A stretch of 16,477 bases of DNA from AWTP1-13 sp035762425 (GCA_035762425.1 DASTOW010000231.1:1-16477), one strand, 5' to 3'. Counted from the stretch's first letter, positions 7,684 to 15,270 are shown. Notes: generated by a model from the letters alone, not told the origin. Program-made: numbers and translations.

Positions 7684-8850
7684 CTATTGACGCTTCTGCT
7701 GCTTGCTCCACTCCAAGAATTCGCGGAACAGTCGTTCCTGCTCAGCCGCGTTGTTGGGCGCTGCGCGTGCCGCCTGCTGACGCGCCAAGCCCGCGTCGAC
7801 GGTTGTGCGGGCCGCCTTGTCGATCAGCTCCTGCGTAGGTGCAAAGCGCGTCCAGCCGGGAATGCTGCCGGCCAGATTGATCTGCCGCCAGCCCGGCTGA
7901 TAGGGGGGCTCGCGCAGCTTGTCGAAGCGATTGAACAGATACTCGATGAAGCGCACGCAGCGACGATAGCGATCCGTATCCGTCTTCCAGTTGTAGACTG
8001 CGAGCAGACCCGACACGGAAATGGTCTGAACGCTCTGCCCGGGCGGGATAAGGTTGGGATAGTCTGCCGAGGTGAGCTCCGCCGGCACATAGTAGTCGGC
8101 GAACTTGTCGCCGTATTCCACCGGCAGAAAATGGAAGCCGGGCTCCGGCTTCAGCTTGGTGAACAGATCATTCGGCTTGCCAACCACGTGCACGATGCCG
8201 GCCAGTTCGCCCTTGCGCATGGCCTCGATGGCCAGCGCGTTGTTCTGGAAAACCTGATCGACCTTGATGCCGAGCCGCTTGAAGACGATGTCGCCCGTAT
8301 AGTTGGCGGCACTGCCCACCGTATTGAAGCCGACTTTCTTGCCGGCCAGATCCTGGATGGTCCTAATCTCCGGACGTACGTACAGGTGGACCTCGCCCTG
8401 GAACATCGGAATGACGTAGTTGATGCGCCGCTCGATGCCCGGGATCTTCTCGACGTTCTTGAAGTGGTCGAGCACGTCGGCGTAGGTGATCGCGAAATCG
8501 ACGCCCTTCAGATAAATGAGGTCGGTGACGTTACCGACCGCGCCATAGGTGACGATCGGCAGCACGCGCAGGTTGTCGCCGTCGTCGAGTGCCTTGCCGA
8601 GATCGGCGGCGTATCTGACGAACGTGCCTTCCAGCAGTCCGCCGGCGACACCGACCGTCCAGTTGTTAATGCGTGCCGCTCTGGCAACCTCGTCCTCGGC
8701 AACCGGCTTGTTGGGGATCGGGACAGCACGCTTGGGCGCCTGACCGATTTGCGCCAGAAGGTACTCGGATTTGGTGCTCTGAGCGCCGGCCGGTACTCCA
8801 GACAACTGAAGCAACGCGACGCAGACAAGCAGCGACAAAAGGCGTGGCAC
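7684..8850 (-). CDS. TAXI-family TRAP transporter solute-binding protein
   Basis: This 388-residue protein resembles the TAXI branch of TRAP extracytoplasmic binding proteins. After a signal peptide (MPRLLSLLVCVALLQLSGVPAGAQ, cleavage near AGA-Q) come TVGVAGGLLEGTFVRYAADL, a divergent form of the usual glycine-rich TAXI opening, then VTYGAVGNVTDLIYLKGVDFAITYADVL, LYVRPEIRTIQDLAGKKVGFNTVGSA and FKRLGIKVDQVFQNNALAIEAMRKGELAGIVHVVG. TAXI proteins deliver small organic acids or amino acids to fused DctQM membrane proteins, but none is encoded here. GTG 8850 is chosen over TTG 8856 because GGGGGAGG at 8857-8864 is 6 bases from the GTG and touches the TTG. A C-terminal extension rich in Gln and Ala (about 345-388) goes beyond the core fold. 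Ligand unknown. Confidence 0.88.
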   Translation of the reverse strand: MPRLLSLLVCVALLQLSGVPAGAQSTKSEYLLAQIGQAPKRAVPIPNKPVAEDEVARAARINNWTVGVAGGLLEGTFVRYAADLGKALDDGDNLRVLPIVTYGAVGNVTDLIYLKGVDFAITYADVLDHFKNVEKIPGIERRINYVIPMFQGEVHLYVRPEIRTIQDLAGKKVGFNTVGSAANYTGDIVFKRLGIKVDQVFQNNALAIEAMRKGELAGIVHVVGKPNDLFTKLKPEPGFHFLPVEYGDKFADYYVPAELTSADYPNLIPPGQSVQTISVSGLLAVYNWKTDTDRYRRCVRFIEYLFNRFDKLREPPYQPGWRQINLAGSIPGWTRFAPTQELIDKAARTTVDAGLARQQAARAAPNNAAEQERLFREFLEWSKQQKRQ

Positions 8851-8856
8851 TGGCAA

Positions 8857-8864
8857 CCTCCCCC
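8857..8864 (-). promoter_or_regulatory. Strong ribosome binding site of the TAXI gene
   Basis: Read on the minus strand this is GGGGGAGG, a strong Shine-Dalgarno sequence. Its 6-base spacing to GTG 8850 sets that codon as the start. Confidence 0.75.
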
Positions 8865-8888
8865 TCGATACTCAACTACTCGACGTAC

Positions 8889-8912
8889 CCGGCCGGGTCC
8901 GAGCCCGGTCGG
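8889..8912. repeat. Inverted repeat in the TAXI leader region
   Basis: CCGGCCGGG (8889-8897) pairs with CCCGGTCGG (8904-8912) with one mismatch and a 6-base loop. It lies about 25 bases upstream of the TAXI ribosome binding site and would form a hairpin in its leader if transcription starts further upstream. It could also be an operator. No partner sequence identifies it. Confidence 0.35.
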
Positions 8913-9209
8913 ATAGGCATGTTCACCTCGGCGGGAGCAACGTGGGGACGATCATGGATAGCGCGCGGTTATCCGCACGCCTCTCCCTCCACGTCGCCCC
9001 AGCAAGCTACGATACGTTCTCCGCCCCAAAATGCAAAACATATAATTCAGCATAAAGTATTGCCGAAGTGTTGCCAGACATTGACGTCACGCTTAGTGCT
9101 CATAGCGAGCAATCAGCTCCAAATTCGACCACGATCATCGTTCACCCAGTATACGGCTGAAGCATGTCAACGGCGCGTAGTCCCGGCGTTGGGGCGCCGC
9201 CCGAGCCGC
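8913..9209. other. Divergent intergenic region between TAXI and lipoprotein genes
   Basis: About 300 bases separate the two divergent genes. A locally AT-rich stretch at about 9028-9065 contains a perfect TATAAT (9041-9046), but no acceptable -35 sits 16-18 bases before it. TTGACG at 9081-9086 could be a -35 for the lipoprotein gene, with CATAGC near 9101 as a poor -10. TTGACG overlaps the perfect palindrome TGACGTCA (9082-9089), a possible operator. Promoters for both genes probably lie here, but I cannot place either with confidence. Confidence 0.4.
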
Positions 9210-9222
9210 AGGGAAAGTGCGC

Positions 9223-9654
9223 GTGGCCAAGAGCAACAAGCCCTGTTGTCCGCCTTTCGTTCTCGCCGCCTTATTCTGCACCGCCATGCTGAGCGGATGC
9301 GGTAAGCCACTCCAGGTTGATGAGGTCTATGGCGGCTACCATCTTCCCGATTACGTCGATTCAGTGGCCGCCAAGCGGGTCGCAAAGATCAAGCCGAAGG
9401 CGGCGCCTGCGTCGCCTGAGCGCGCCCGGGTGGACACCCCGGTCGAGCCCGACTGCGGCGCCCAGAAGGGCCGGCCGGAATCGGCCGATGGCGCAGCTGC
9501 AGATCCCAACGCCGAGCTTGCCACGCGCATCAGGCTTGAATACGAGCGTGAATGCTACCGTCAGGCCGAGGCGCGCATGCGAGACCGTGTGCAGCAGCTG
9601 CAGGGCGCCAAGGCGGCCAAGGCCACCGAGCCCAACGAGCGCCGGGCCCAATAG
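9223..9654 (+). CDS. Small putative lipoprotein
   Basis: This protein of about 143 residues begins with a positively charged segment and a hydrophobic stretch ending in the lipobox LSGC (Cys26 if GTG 9223 is the start). That makes it a likely lipid-anchored envelope protein. The mature part has no recognised domain. It contains VYGGYHLPDYVDSVAAKR, a Pro/Ala/Lys-rich linker (about 50-80) and a charged helical C-terminus, LATRIRLEYERECYRQAEARMRDRVQQL, that could form a short coiled coil. GTG 9223 has AGGGA at 9210-9214, 8 bases upstream; the alternative GTG at 9217 has only 2 bases of spacing. Two extra Cys residues in the signal region and one each in PDCG and ERECY are noted. Function unknown. 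Confidence 0.75.
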   Translation: MAKSNKPCCPPFVLAALFCTAMLSGCGKPLQVDEVYGGYHLPDYVDSVAAKRVAKIKPKAAPASPERARVDTPVEPDCGAQKGRPESADGAAADPNAELATRIRLEYERECYRQAEARMRDRVQQLQGAKAAKATEPNERRAQ

Positions 9655-9771
9655 GGCGGCAGTATTGCAGCAGTCCCAATGGCCAGCAGGGCCAGCAGGG
9701 CGTGCGCCGCCCCGGGCAGCGCGTGCTGAGCCGGTCGAGGCACGCCTCGCAAGATACCCATTCAGCGTGCG
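9655..9771. other. Convergent intergenic spacer with small repeats
   Basis: This spacer lies between the lipoprotein stop (+) and the lysyl-tRNA synthetase stop (-). It holds two copies of GGCCAGCAGG in tandem (about 9680-9699) and a small hairpin, CGAGG-CACG-CCTCG (about 9737-9750). Neither has a T-tract. A bidirectional terminator is possible but not shown. Confidence 0.3.
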
Positions 9772-11430
9772 CTAAGCCGCCTGGCTGACCAGCTCGCCGG
9801 CCACCGCGCGCTCAATCAACTTGCGCGTGTTGTCGATGCCGTACAGCTCCACGAAGCTGCCGAACCGAGGCCCGCGCTCCTCGCCCAACAGCACCTGATA
9901 GATGGTGCCGAACCAGGCGTTCGAGACTCCCGGCTTGTCCGGCGTGGCGCCCTTGGCACTGGGGTCCTGATAGCGCGGGATGGCGCGGCCGACATCGTAG
10001 ATGATGCCCTGCAACTCCTCCGCCGCGGCCGTAGCGTGAGCCTTGCCGAGCGCGGCCGACAGCGCGCGCAGAGCGCCCGCCTCCACCTCGTCGGGCAGCC
10101 GGAACTTCTTCGCCGGCTTTACGAAGTCCTCGTAGTAGCGCACCGCGTAGCCGGCCAGATGGTCGAGCAGCGGATGCGTGTTAGGCCCCGCGCTTGGCGC
10201 GTGGCGGCGGATGAAGCCCCACAGCACGTCCTTGTCGTGCGCGTTGGAGGCAGCCACCAGATTGAGCAGCAGGCCGAACGTGATGGGCAGCTCGGCCGCC
10301 GGCGGTGCGCCGGTGTGGATGTGCCACACCGCATTGTCGAGCCTCGCTTTGGCGTCCTGGCGCGGATAGGCGGCCAGCAGCTGCAGGTATTCGTCGACTG
10401 CGCGCGGGATCACGTCGAAATAGAGCTTCTTGGCGCTCTTGGGCCGCTGAAACATGTAGAGCGACAGGCTCTCGGGCGACGCGTAGGTCAGCCACTCGTC
10501 GATGGTCAGCCCATTGCCCTTCGATTTGGAGATCTTTTCGCCCTTGTCGTCCAGAAACAGCTCGTAGTTGAAACCTTCCGGCGGCGTACCACCGATCGCC
10601 TTGCAGATGCGCGAGGACAGCGTCACGGATTCGATCAGGTCCTTGCCGGCCATCTCGTAGTCGACACCGAGCGCGGTCCAGCGCATGGCCCAGTCGGCCT
10701 TCCATTGGCACTTGACGGCGCCGCCCTTCACCGAAGTCTCGACCTTCTTGCCCGTGTCCGGATCGACGTAGACGACGGTGCCCTTCTTCGGATGGCGCTC
10801 CACCATCGGCACCTGCAGCACCTTGCCGGTGCGCGGGCAGATCGGCAGGAAGGGCGAGTAGGTAGCACGGCGTTCGGGGCCCAGCGTCGGCAGGATGATG
10901 TCCATCACCTTGTCGTAGACCTTGAGCATGGCGAGCAAGGTCTCGTCGAAGCGGCCGGCCTTGTAGCATTCCGTTGCCGAGAAGAACTCGTACTCGAAGC
11001 CGAACCGATCCAGGAAGCGGCGCAGGCGCGCGTTGTTGTGCGCAGCGAAGCTCTCGTACTCGTTGCTGAAGGGATCGGGGATCGCGGACAGCGGTTTGTT
11101 GAGGTGCGCGGCCAGCATGTCCTTGTTGGGCACGTTGTCCGGCACCTTCCGCAGGCCGTCCATGTCGTCGGAAAAGCAAATCAGCCGCGTCTTGCGCTTG
11201 CCTTGCGCCAGCACGTCGAAAGCGTGCCGCACCATGCTGGTGCGCGCCACCTCGCCGAACGTGCCGATGTGTGGCAGGCCCGATGGTCCGTAGCCGGTCT
11301 CGAAGATCACCGTCTTGTCGGCGCCGCCCTTCAGGCCCGCCAGCCGCTTGATCAGCCGGCGCGCCTCCTCGAATGGCCAGGCGCGCGCATCCTGAGCGGC
11401 GGCGACCAGCGCGGGTTCGAGGTCTTGCAT
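9772..11430 (-). CDS. lysK: Lysine--tRNA ligase, class I
   Basis: This 552-residue enzyme charges tRNA-Lys with lysine in the cytoplasm. It is the class I form, which many alphaproteobacteria, archaea and spirochaetes use instead of the common class II LysRS. The nucleotide-binding HIGH signature appears as GPSGLPHIGTFGE (His54-Thr57) and the KMSKS loop as EKISKSKGN (Lys299-Ser303). Other family segments include LICFSDDMDGLRKVPDN and CQWKADWAMRWTALGVDYEMAGKDLIES. The C-terminal helical part (about 360-552) corresponds to the anticodon-binding alpha-helix cage. Length fits the family. ATG 11430 has AGGA about 8 bases upstream. No class II gene is visible in the window, so whether this is the only lysyl-tRNA synthetase cannot be judged here. 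Confidence 0.96.
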   Translation of the reverse strand: MQDLEPALVAAAQDARAWPFEEARRLIKRLAGLKGGADKTVIFETGYGPSGLPHIGTFGEVARTSMVRHAFDVLAQGKRKTRLICFSDDMDGLRKVPDNVPNKDMLAAHLNKPLSAIPDPFSNEYESFAAHNNARLRRFLDRFGFEYEFFSATECYKAGRFDETLLAMLKVYDKVMDIILPTLGPERRATYSPFLPICPRTGKVLQVPMVERHPKKGTVVYVDPDTGKKVETSVKGGAVKCQWKADWAMRWTALGVDYEMAGKDLIESVTLSSRICKAIGGTPPEGFNYELFLDDKGEKISKSKGNGLTIDEWLTYASPESLSLYMFQRPKSAKKLYFDVIPRAVDEYLQLLAAYPRQDAKARLDNAVWHIHTGAPPAAELPITFGLLLNLVAASNAHDKDVLWGFIRRHAPSAGPNTHPLLDHLAGYAVRYYEDFVKPAKKFRLPDEVEAGALRALSAALGKAHATAAAEELQGIIYDVGRAIPRYQDPSAKGATPDKPGVSNAWFGTIYQVLLGEERGPRFGSFVELYGIDNTRKLIERAVAGELVSQAA

Positions 11431-11471
11431 TGCAGGCTTCCTTGGCCCGGCACGTTGCGGGCTTGTGTTCG

Positions 11472-11500
11472 GGCGCGGACCCTAGGTGCAGGCCCGCGCC
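11472..11500. terminator. Weak candidate hairpin after the small exported protein gene
   Basis: GGCGCGG (11472-11478) and CCGCGCC (11494-11500) form a 7-bp stem with a 15-base loop. It lies 17 bases past the stop of the minus-strand gene at 11517-11876. There is no T-tract, so termination is only a possibility. Confidence 0.25.
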
Positions 11501-11516
11501 GCGTCAATCGGCACCC

Positions 11517-11876
11517 CTACCTGGCCTTGGCTGCGAACCAGACTTGCGGAGGACCGCGCAGGCCCGAATTGCGCATGGCGTCCCTCAGATCGCCGGAGGC
11601 GGCAAATGCTCGCGCCTGCTCGAGGCTCAGGAAATCGTTGATAATGAGCACGTCGTTGGGGTCGTCTGCAGACTGCCAGACGGTACTTTCCGTGATGCCG
11701 GCCGCCTTACGCGCCGGAGCGAACCCGTCATAGGTCTTGACCCATTCGCTGAATTGCACGACCTCGAGGCGCACGAACATGCGCGCCCCGGATGTCTGCT
11801 GGCCAAATGCCGCCGACGCCACCGACAAGGCGACCGCTGCGGCGGCGCCTAACGCCCAACAATAGCGAACCATCAT
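11517..11876 (-). CDS. Exported small dimeric alpha-beta barrel (ABM-like) protein
   Basis: This 119-residue protein has a signal peptide (hydrophobic core about 6-22, cleavage near AFG-Q, 25/26). The mature part of about 93 residues looks like a dimeric alpha-beta barrel of the antibiotic biosynthesis monooxygenase/DABB type: a first strand FVRLEVVQFSEWVKTYDGF, then TESTVWQSADDPNDVLIINDFLSLEQARAFAASGDLRDAMRNSG, ending in PPQVWFA. That pattern is typical of cytoplasmic ABM-like proteins, so a signal peptide is unusual. Whether it is an enzyme or a ligand-binding protein is unknown. ATG 11876 has GGAGGT at 11886-11891 (minus strand) 9 bases upstream. It is divergent from the MFS gene and shares a 185-base promoter region with it. 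Confidence 0.8.
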   Translation of the reverse strand: MMVRYCWALGAAAAVALSVASAAFGQQTSGARMFVRLEVVQFSEWVKTYDGFAPARKAAGITESTVWQSADDPNDVLIINDFLSLEQARAFAASGDLRDAMRNSGLRGPPQVWFAAKAR

Positions 11877-11903
11877 GTTCTACCGACCTCCAAAATTGAG
11901 CTG

Positions 11904-11929
11904 GCGAATGCCACGCACGGCGCATTCGC
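11904..11929. promoter_or_regulatory. Perfect 8-bp inverted repeat in the divergent promoter region
   Basis: GCGAATGC (11904-11911) and GCATTCGC (11922-11929) are exact reverse complements, 18 bases start to start, with a 10-base spacer. The repeat lies 28 bases upstream of the small exported protein gene and about 130 bases upstream of the MFS gene. Size and spacing fit a dimeric regulator operator for one or both genes; a leader hairpin of the minus-strand transcript is the alternative. No regulator gene is adjacent. Confidence 0.45.
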
Positions 11930-12061
11930 AGCGGATGTCTCAAGAATGCCAGATATGCGCCTGGATGGGTGCTGCCCCTGCCAACACCCCGGTTCCCCCT
12001 ACACGGCAAAGGCGCTAGTTTTGCGGCCACACGGCCGATAACGCCGGCCCAAGGAGATCGC

Positions 12062-13279
12062 ATGCGCGACCGGCTGCACTTCCTGCTGCTCAATATCGGC
12101 CACTTCCTGGATCACCTTTTCACGCTGATCTTCGCGACCGTGGCCGCGCTGGCACTGCATCGCGAGTGGGGGCTCGGGTACGCCGATCTGCTGAAATACG
12201 CCACGCCCGGTTTCCTTGCCTTTGGCCTATTTGCACTTCCCGCCGGCTGGATCGCCGACAAGTGGAGCCGCGAGGGCATGATGAGCGTGTTCTTCATCGG
12301 CATCGGCCTGTCGTCGATCGCCACCGCCTTCGCCCGCACACCCGTCGAGATCGGCCTCGGCCTGTTCGTGGTCGGCGTGTTCGCTGCCATCTACCATCCC
12401 GTCGGCCTCGCCATCGTGGTGGCCAAGTGGAAGAACACCGGCATGCGCATCGCCGTGAACGGCGTCTGGGGCAACCTCGGCGTCGCCAGCGCCGCGCTGA
12501 TCACCGGCTATTTCATCGATCACGGCGGCTGGCGCATCGCCTTCATCGTGCCGGGCATCATCTCGATCGCCATCGGCATCTTTTACACCGTGCTGCGCTG
12601 GGAGGAGATCAAAGAGCAGGTGGCGCGTGTCAAGGCGCCGGGTGCCGCCAAGGCCAGCGCCCAGGTCACGCACTCGGCCGACGTCAAGGCGATGCTCGTG
12701 CGCATCTCCATGATCGTGTTCCTGACTACGGCCGTTTCCAGCATCGTATTCCAGTCGACCACCTTCGCGTTGCCCAAGGTGTTCGACGAGCGCCTCGGCG
12801 GCATCGCCACCTCGGCCACCGTGCTTGGCCAGCTCGCCTTCGTGGTGTTTGCGCTCGCTTCCATCGGCCAGCTGATCGTCGGCCATTTTCTCGACAAGCT
12901 GGGTCCCCGCGTCGTGTTCATGACGGCAGCTTTCGTGCAGCTGGTGTTCTTCTCGCTGATGCCAGGGCTCTCCGACTGGGCGGCACTCGCCTGCGCCATG
13001 GCCTTCATGCTGGCGGCGTTCGGGCAGATCCCGATCAACGACTATATGATCGGCCGCCTCGCCGAGGGGGAGTGGCGCGCGCGCATCTACGGCGTGCGCT
13101 ACGTCGTGAGCTTCACGGTACTGGCCGCTGCGCTGCCGCTGATCGCCTTCATCTACGAGCGCTGGGGCTTCGACGCACTGTTCCGCGTGCTCGCCGTCTC
13201 GGCCGCCGTCATCCTCGCCGCCGTCTTCATGCTGCCGCAACGCCTGCCCGAGGCACAGGGCGCCGCCGCGCGGGCCTAG
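12062..13279 (+). CDS. MFS transporter, 12 transmembrane segments
   Basis: This 405-residue inner-membrane transporter of the major facilitator superfamily has twelve hydrophobic segments in two groups of six. The central cytoplasmic loop is at about 180-215 (charged and Ala-rich, EEIKEQVARVKAPGAAKAS). The loop between TM2 and TM3 carries the MFS signature as GWIADKWSREGMM (about 60-72). TM4-TM5 contains AAIYHPVGLAIV and NGVWGNLGVASAALITGYF. The second half has GQLIVGHFLDKLGPR, matching the repeated signature. The pattern recalls fosmidomycin-resistance-type and related exporters, but the substrate is unknown. ATG 12062 is fixed by AAGGAG (12051-12056) 5 bases upstream. An open frame continues upstream without a better start. 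Confidence 0.93.
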   Translation: MRDRLHFLLLNIGHFLDHLFTLIFATVAALALHREWGLGYADLLKYATPGFLAFGLFALPAGWIADKWSREGMMSVFFIGIGLSSIATAFARTPVEIGLGLFVVGVFAAIYHPVGLAIVVAKWKNTGMRIAVNGVWGNLGVASAALITGYFIDHGGWRIAFIVPGIISIAIGIFYTVLRWEEIKEQVARVKAPGAAKASAQVTHSADVKAMLVRISMIVFLTTAVSSIVFQSTTFALPKVFDERLGGIATSATVLGQLAFVVFALASIGQLIVGHFLDKLGPRVVFMTAAFVQLVFFSLMPGLSDWAALACAMAFMLAAFGQIPINDYMIGRLAEGEWRARIYGVRYVVSFTVLAAALPLIAFIYERWGFDALFRVLAVSAAVILAAVFMLPQRLPEAQGAAARA

Positions 13280-13552
13280 CATTCTCGGTAGGGCAAGAGC
13301 GGAGCCCATAACCCAGCACACCAAACAGCAGGCACGTTGGCTAGATCAGACCAACCCATGCAAGTTACCGCACGACGGCGATCCGGCCTCACGCTGTTTG
13401 GATTGGCAAACCCTGTGCGTGCGCAGAGCGTCTTTGCGGCATCCTAAGGAGCCTGCATTGGGCGTAGGGCTCGACGACTGCGTCCGCAAATTTTTGGGAT
13501 GCCTAGGTTTCACACCAAGACACCGGTTTGCGCAGACTTGATGATCCGCCGC
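13280..13552. other. Spacer downstream of the MFS gene with no intact gene
   Basis: I see no coding signal I trust. A short inverted repeat, GTTGG and CCAAC with a 10-base loop (about 13338-13357), lies about 60 bases past the MFS stop and could help end its transcript. The remaining sequence is lower in GC than the genes around it and leads into the hydrolase remnant. Confidence 0.4.
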
Positions 13553-13668
13553 CATGCAAGTCCCTTCGCAAGCAAGCGCCATGGCATCCGCGGCGGCTGC
13601 ACCGATGCCGTTGCACGTTAAGCCCGATGCACCGTCCGCACCCAGCTCGATCTTGCCGGATGCATCGA
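13553..13668 (-). pseudogene. Degenerate 3' end of a TEX30-like alpha/beta hydrolase gene
   Basis: The minus-strand translation contains ELGADGASGLTCNGIGAAAA and then DAMALACEG. This aligns without gaps to the C-terminus of the intact hydrolase at 15380-16024, which reads DLGPRGTSGFTRKGNLTAAA and then DAIAAFARG. At the DNA level 13616-13634 matches 15455-15473 at 17 of 19 bases, and the similarity continues more weakly on the 13551 side. The catalytic His of the intact copy (in GDHDLGPR) is replaced here by KIELGAD. Only about 35 codons are recognisable, and nothing upstream continues the hydrolase because the intact oxidoreductase gene begins its 3' end at once. I read it as a relic of a second hydrolase copy or of a duplication. 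Confidence 0.6.
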
Positions 13669-14547
13669 TTAACCCTTCCGCGCTCCATCCTCGATCATCT
13701 CGGCCACGCGCGACATGTCCTGTTGGGCCCGGCCCTGGTAGATGCCATGCTTCAAGACCAGGCGCGCCGCCTGGCACACCCACATGGGAACGCCGAGCGC
13801 TTCGCCTTGCTCGATAGCGAGGTCAACGTCCTTCATCAGGATTTCCATGGTCGCGCCGTAGTCAAAGGTGCGCGGAATGACCGCGTCGGGGAACACGCTC
13901 ACCGTTGCAAAATTTCGACCCGTTGCATTGTTGAGAACCTGCAGCATCGCCTCCGGCGCTATCCCGCCCTTGGTAGCCATCGCCATCGCCTCTGAGGTTG
14001 CAATCAATGCAACCGCACACAGGATGTTGTTCGTCAGCTTCATGATCTGAGCGGCACCAGGCCGGTCGCCGGCAACCACGACGGTTGGCCCCCACAATCG
14101 CAATAGCGGCGTCAATGCCGCCACGGCCACCGGATCGCCCGAGACCATGATCGCCAGCGTGCCGGCTCGCGCGCCGGCGGGGCCGCCGCTGATCGGCGCG
14201 TCGACAAGGATCACCCCGGCGCATCCGCACGCCTGCTCAATCTCGGCAAGGAATGTCGCACCGACCGTGCACGTGTTGACTAGAGTCTTGAGGGCTTTGC
14301 CCGCCAGCAGTCCGTCCGGGCCGGCCATTGCCTGCCGAAATACTTTGAGCGTCGGCAACGATACGACGATGGTGTCGCAAGCATCGGCCAGCTCTCTTGG
14401 CGAGGCAGCGCGCCTGGCCTGGCGCACCAGGAGCGGCCGCATCGCTTCCGCGCGCACGTCGTGGACCCAAAGCTCATGCCCGCCGTCGAGAAGTTTGCCG
14501 GCCATGGGCAACCCCATGTTGCCGACGCCGAGATATCCTATTCGCAT
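13669..14547 (-). CDS. NAD(P)-dependent beta-hydroxyacid dehydrogenase family oxidoreductase
   Basis: This 292-residue protein belongs to the 3-hydroxyisobutyrate dehydrogenase/tartronate semialdehyde reductase family. The N-terminal Rossmann fold opens with RIGYLGVGNMGLPMA (GxGxxG at 7-12), and strand 2 ends in VHD (Asp30), which hints at NAD rather than NADP. DAPISGGPAGARAGTLAIMVSGD (about 117-138) is the substrate-binding signature, and GAAQIMKLTNN supplies the catalytic Lys170 and Asn174. The helical C-terminal domain contains FDYGATMEILMKDVDLA. The family oxidises or reduces short beta-hydroxyacids in the cytoplasm; the substrate here is unknown. ATG 14547 has GAGG about 7 bases upstream. 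On the same strand a decayed VOC gene lies 57 bases upstream, a likely former operon partner. The last codons touch the hydrolase relic. Confidence 0.92.
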   Translation of the reverse strand: MRIGYLGVGNMGLPMAGKLLDGGHELWVHDVRAEAMRPLLVRQARRAASPRELADACDTIVVSLPTLKVFRQAMAGPDGLLAGKALKTLVNTCTVGATFLAEIEQACGCAGVILVDAPISGGPAGARAGTLAIMVSGDPVAVAALTPLLRLWGPTVVVAGDRPGAAQIMKLTNNILCAVALIATSEAMAMATKGGIAPEAMLQVLNNATGRNFATVSVFPDAVIPRTFDYGATMEILMKDVDLAIEQGEALGVPMWVCQAARLVLKHGIYQGRAQQDMSRVAEMIEDGARKG

Positions 14548-14604
14548 GGGTTGCCTCGCGTCCGGGTTTGGCTGGTGTCACTCATGTGCCGAGCAAAGCG
14601 CCGC

Positions 14605-15074
14605 TCATTGGTCGGGCTGGTGCACCTCGATGACGTTGCCTTCGGGGTCCTACAAGAGGATTTTGCTACCACCCTTCTTCAACCAGGTGCCGCAGTCCGA
14701 GCAGGGTACACCTTTTTGCGTCGAGCCGTTTGTTGCAGGCAACGATGTCGTCTGCTCGCAACGCGTCCCGATACGCTTGCCGACGCCCCCACAGGTCGGC
14801 ATCAAGCAGGAGGTCGACGCAGCCGCAATGGCCTGACCAAATTGATCATCTTGCGCGAGACGAATTTTCACACCCTCCGCAAGCCTTGTCGCCCCCCAAG
14901 TCGCGGTGCACACGTAAGCCGGAATGCGTCCAGCAATACCGCCGTTGTCCTGTCGCGAGCCTGATGATCAGCCAGCCGCTGACATTGGTACGTCGGCATT
15001 TTCTTAGTCATGGAGAGGTCGACGTCGCAAACCGCCAGGCAAGCATCGAAGAAGGCGTCGCTCGGGTCTGACAC
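14605..15074 (-). pseudogene. VOC/glyoxalase-superfamily pseudogene with frameshift and stop
   Basis: The minus strand holds the pieces of a vicinal-oxygen-chelate protein in different frames. An N-terminal strand, DACLAVCDVDLSM, lies at about 15009-15050. A helix with RADDIVACNKRLDAK lies near 14714-14759, then HLVEEG at about 14672-14689. GGSKILL and, after a TAG at 14650-14652, DPEGNVIEVHQPDQ and a TGA at 14605-14607 complete it. DPEGNVIE is the classic last strand of glyoxalase-like proteins and carries the metal-binding Glu. One extra base in the run at 14672-14674 explains the shift between HLVEEG and GGSKILL. The total of about 470 bases fits a 130-155-residue VOC protein. GTG 15074 may have been the start. 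Sequencing error is the alternative, but two lesions within 25 bases plus further frame changes favour decay. Confidence 0.62.
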
Positions 15075-15270
15075 TACGCCTGCGAGGTCATTGCCGCTCT
15101 TGATCCGAGTACCTCGAGACCATGCCTAGGCTCTACGTCACCGACGCCTTCGAGGGCGATGGCGCTCCACCTCGCAAGACCAACGAACTCATCATGGCCA
15201 GCACCGTTTTCGCCATGGTGTGTTCCACTTGGCTTGCACCTTCACAGCGAGCGAGCGCTGGCGTCGGTGA
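15075..15270. other. Non-coding or decayed spacer
   Basis: No intact gene is visible between the VOC pseudogene and the fragment at 15271. One plus-strand frame reads FRHGVFHLACTFTASERWRR before a TGA at 15268-15270, directly ahead of that fragment, so this stretch may be the upstream part of the same decayed plus-strand gene. Confidence 0.35.

Noticed and set aside
7687..8916. Long plus-strand frame opposite the TAXI gene
   Set aside because: The minus-strand protein has a signal peptide, a strong ribosome binding site and TAXI-like family segments. The plus frame has none of these.
9041..9046. Perfect TATAAT as a sigma-70 -10 element
   Set aside because: The sequence 16-18 bases upstream (around TCTCCG) does not resemble TTGACA and there is no extended -10, so I mention it only as part of the intergenic region.
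10036..11733. 565-codon plus-strand open frame opposite lysyl-tRNA synthetase
   Set aside because: It is antisense to a well-supported housekeeping gene, has no recognisable motif and an off-frame composition.
12227..13324. Long minus-strand frame opposite the MFS gene, rich in His, Glu, Asp and Gly
   Set aside because: It mirrors the hydrophobic codons of the transporter; its charged low-complexity composition is a known artefact of antisense reading of membrane-protein genes.
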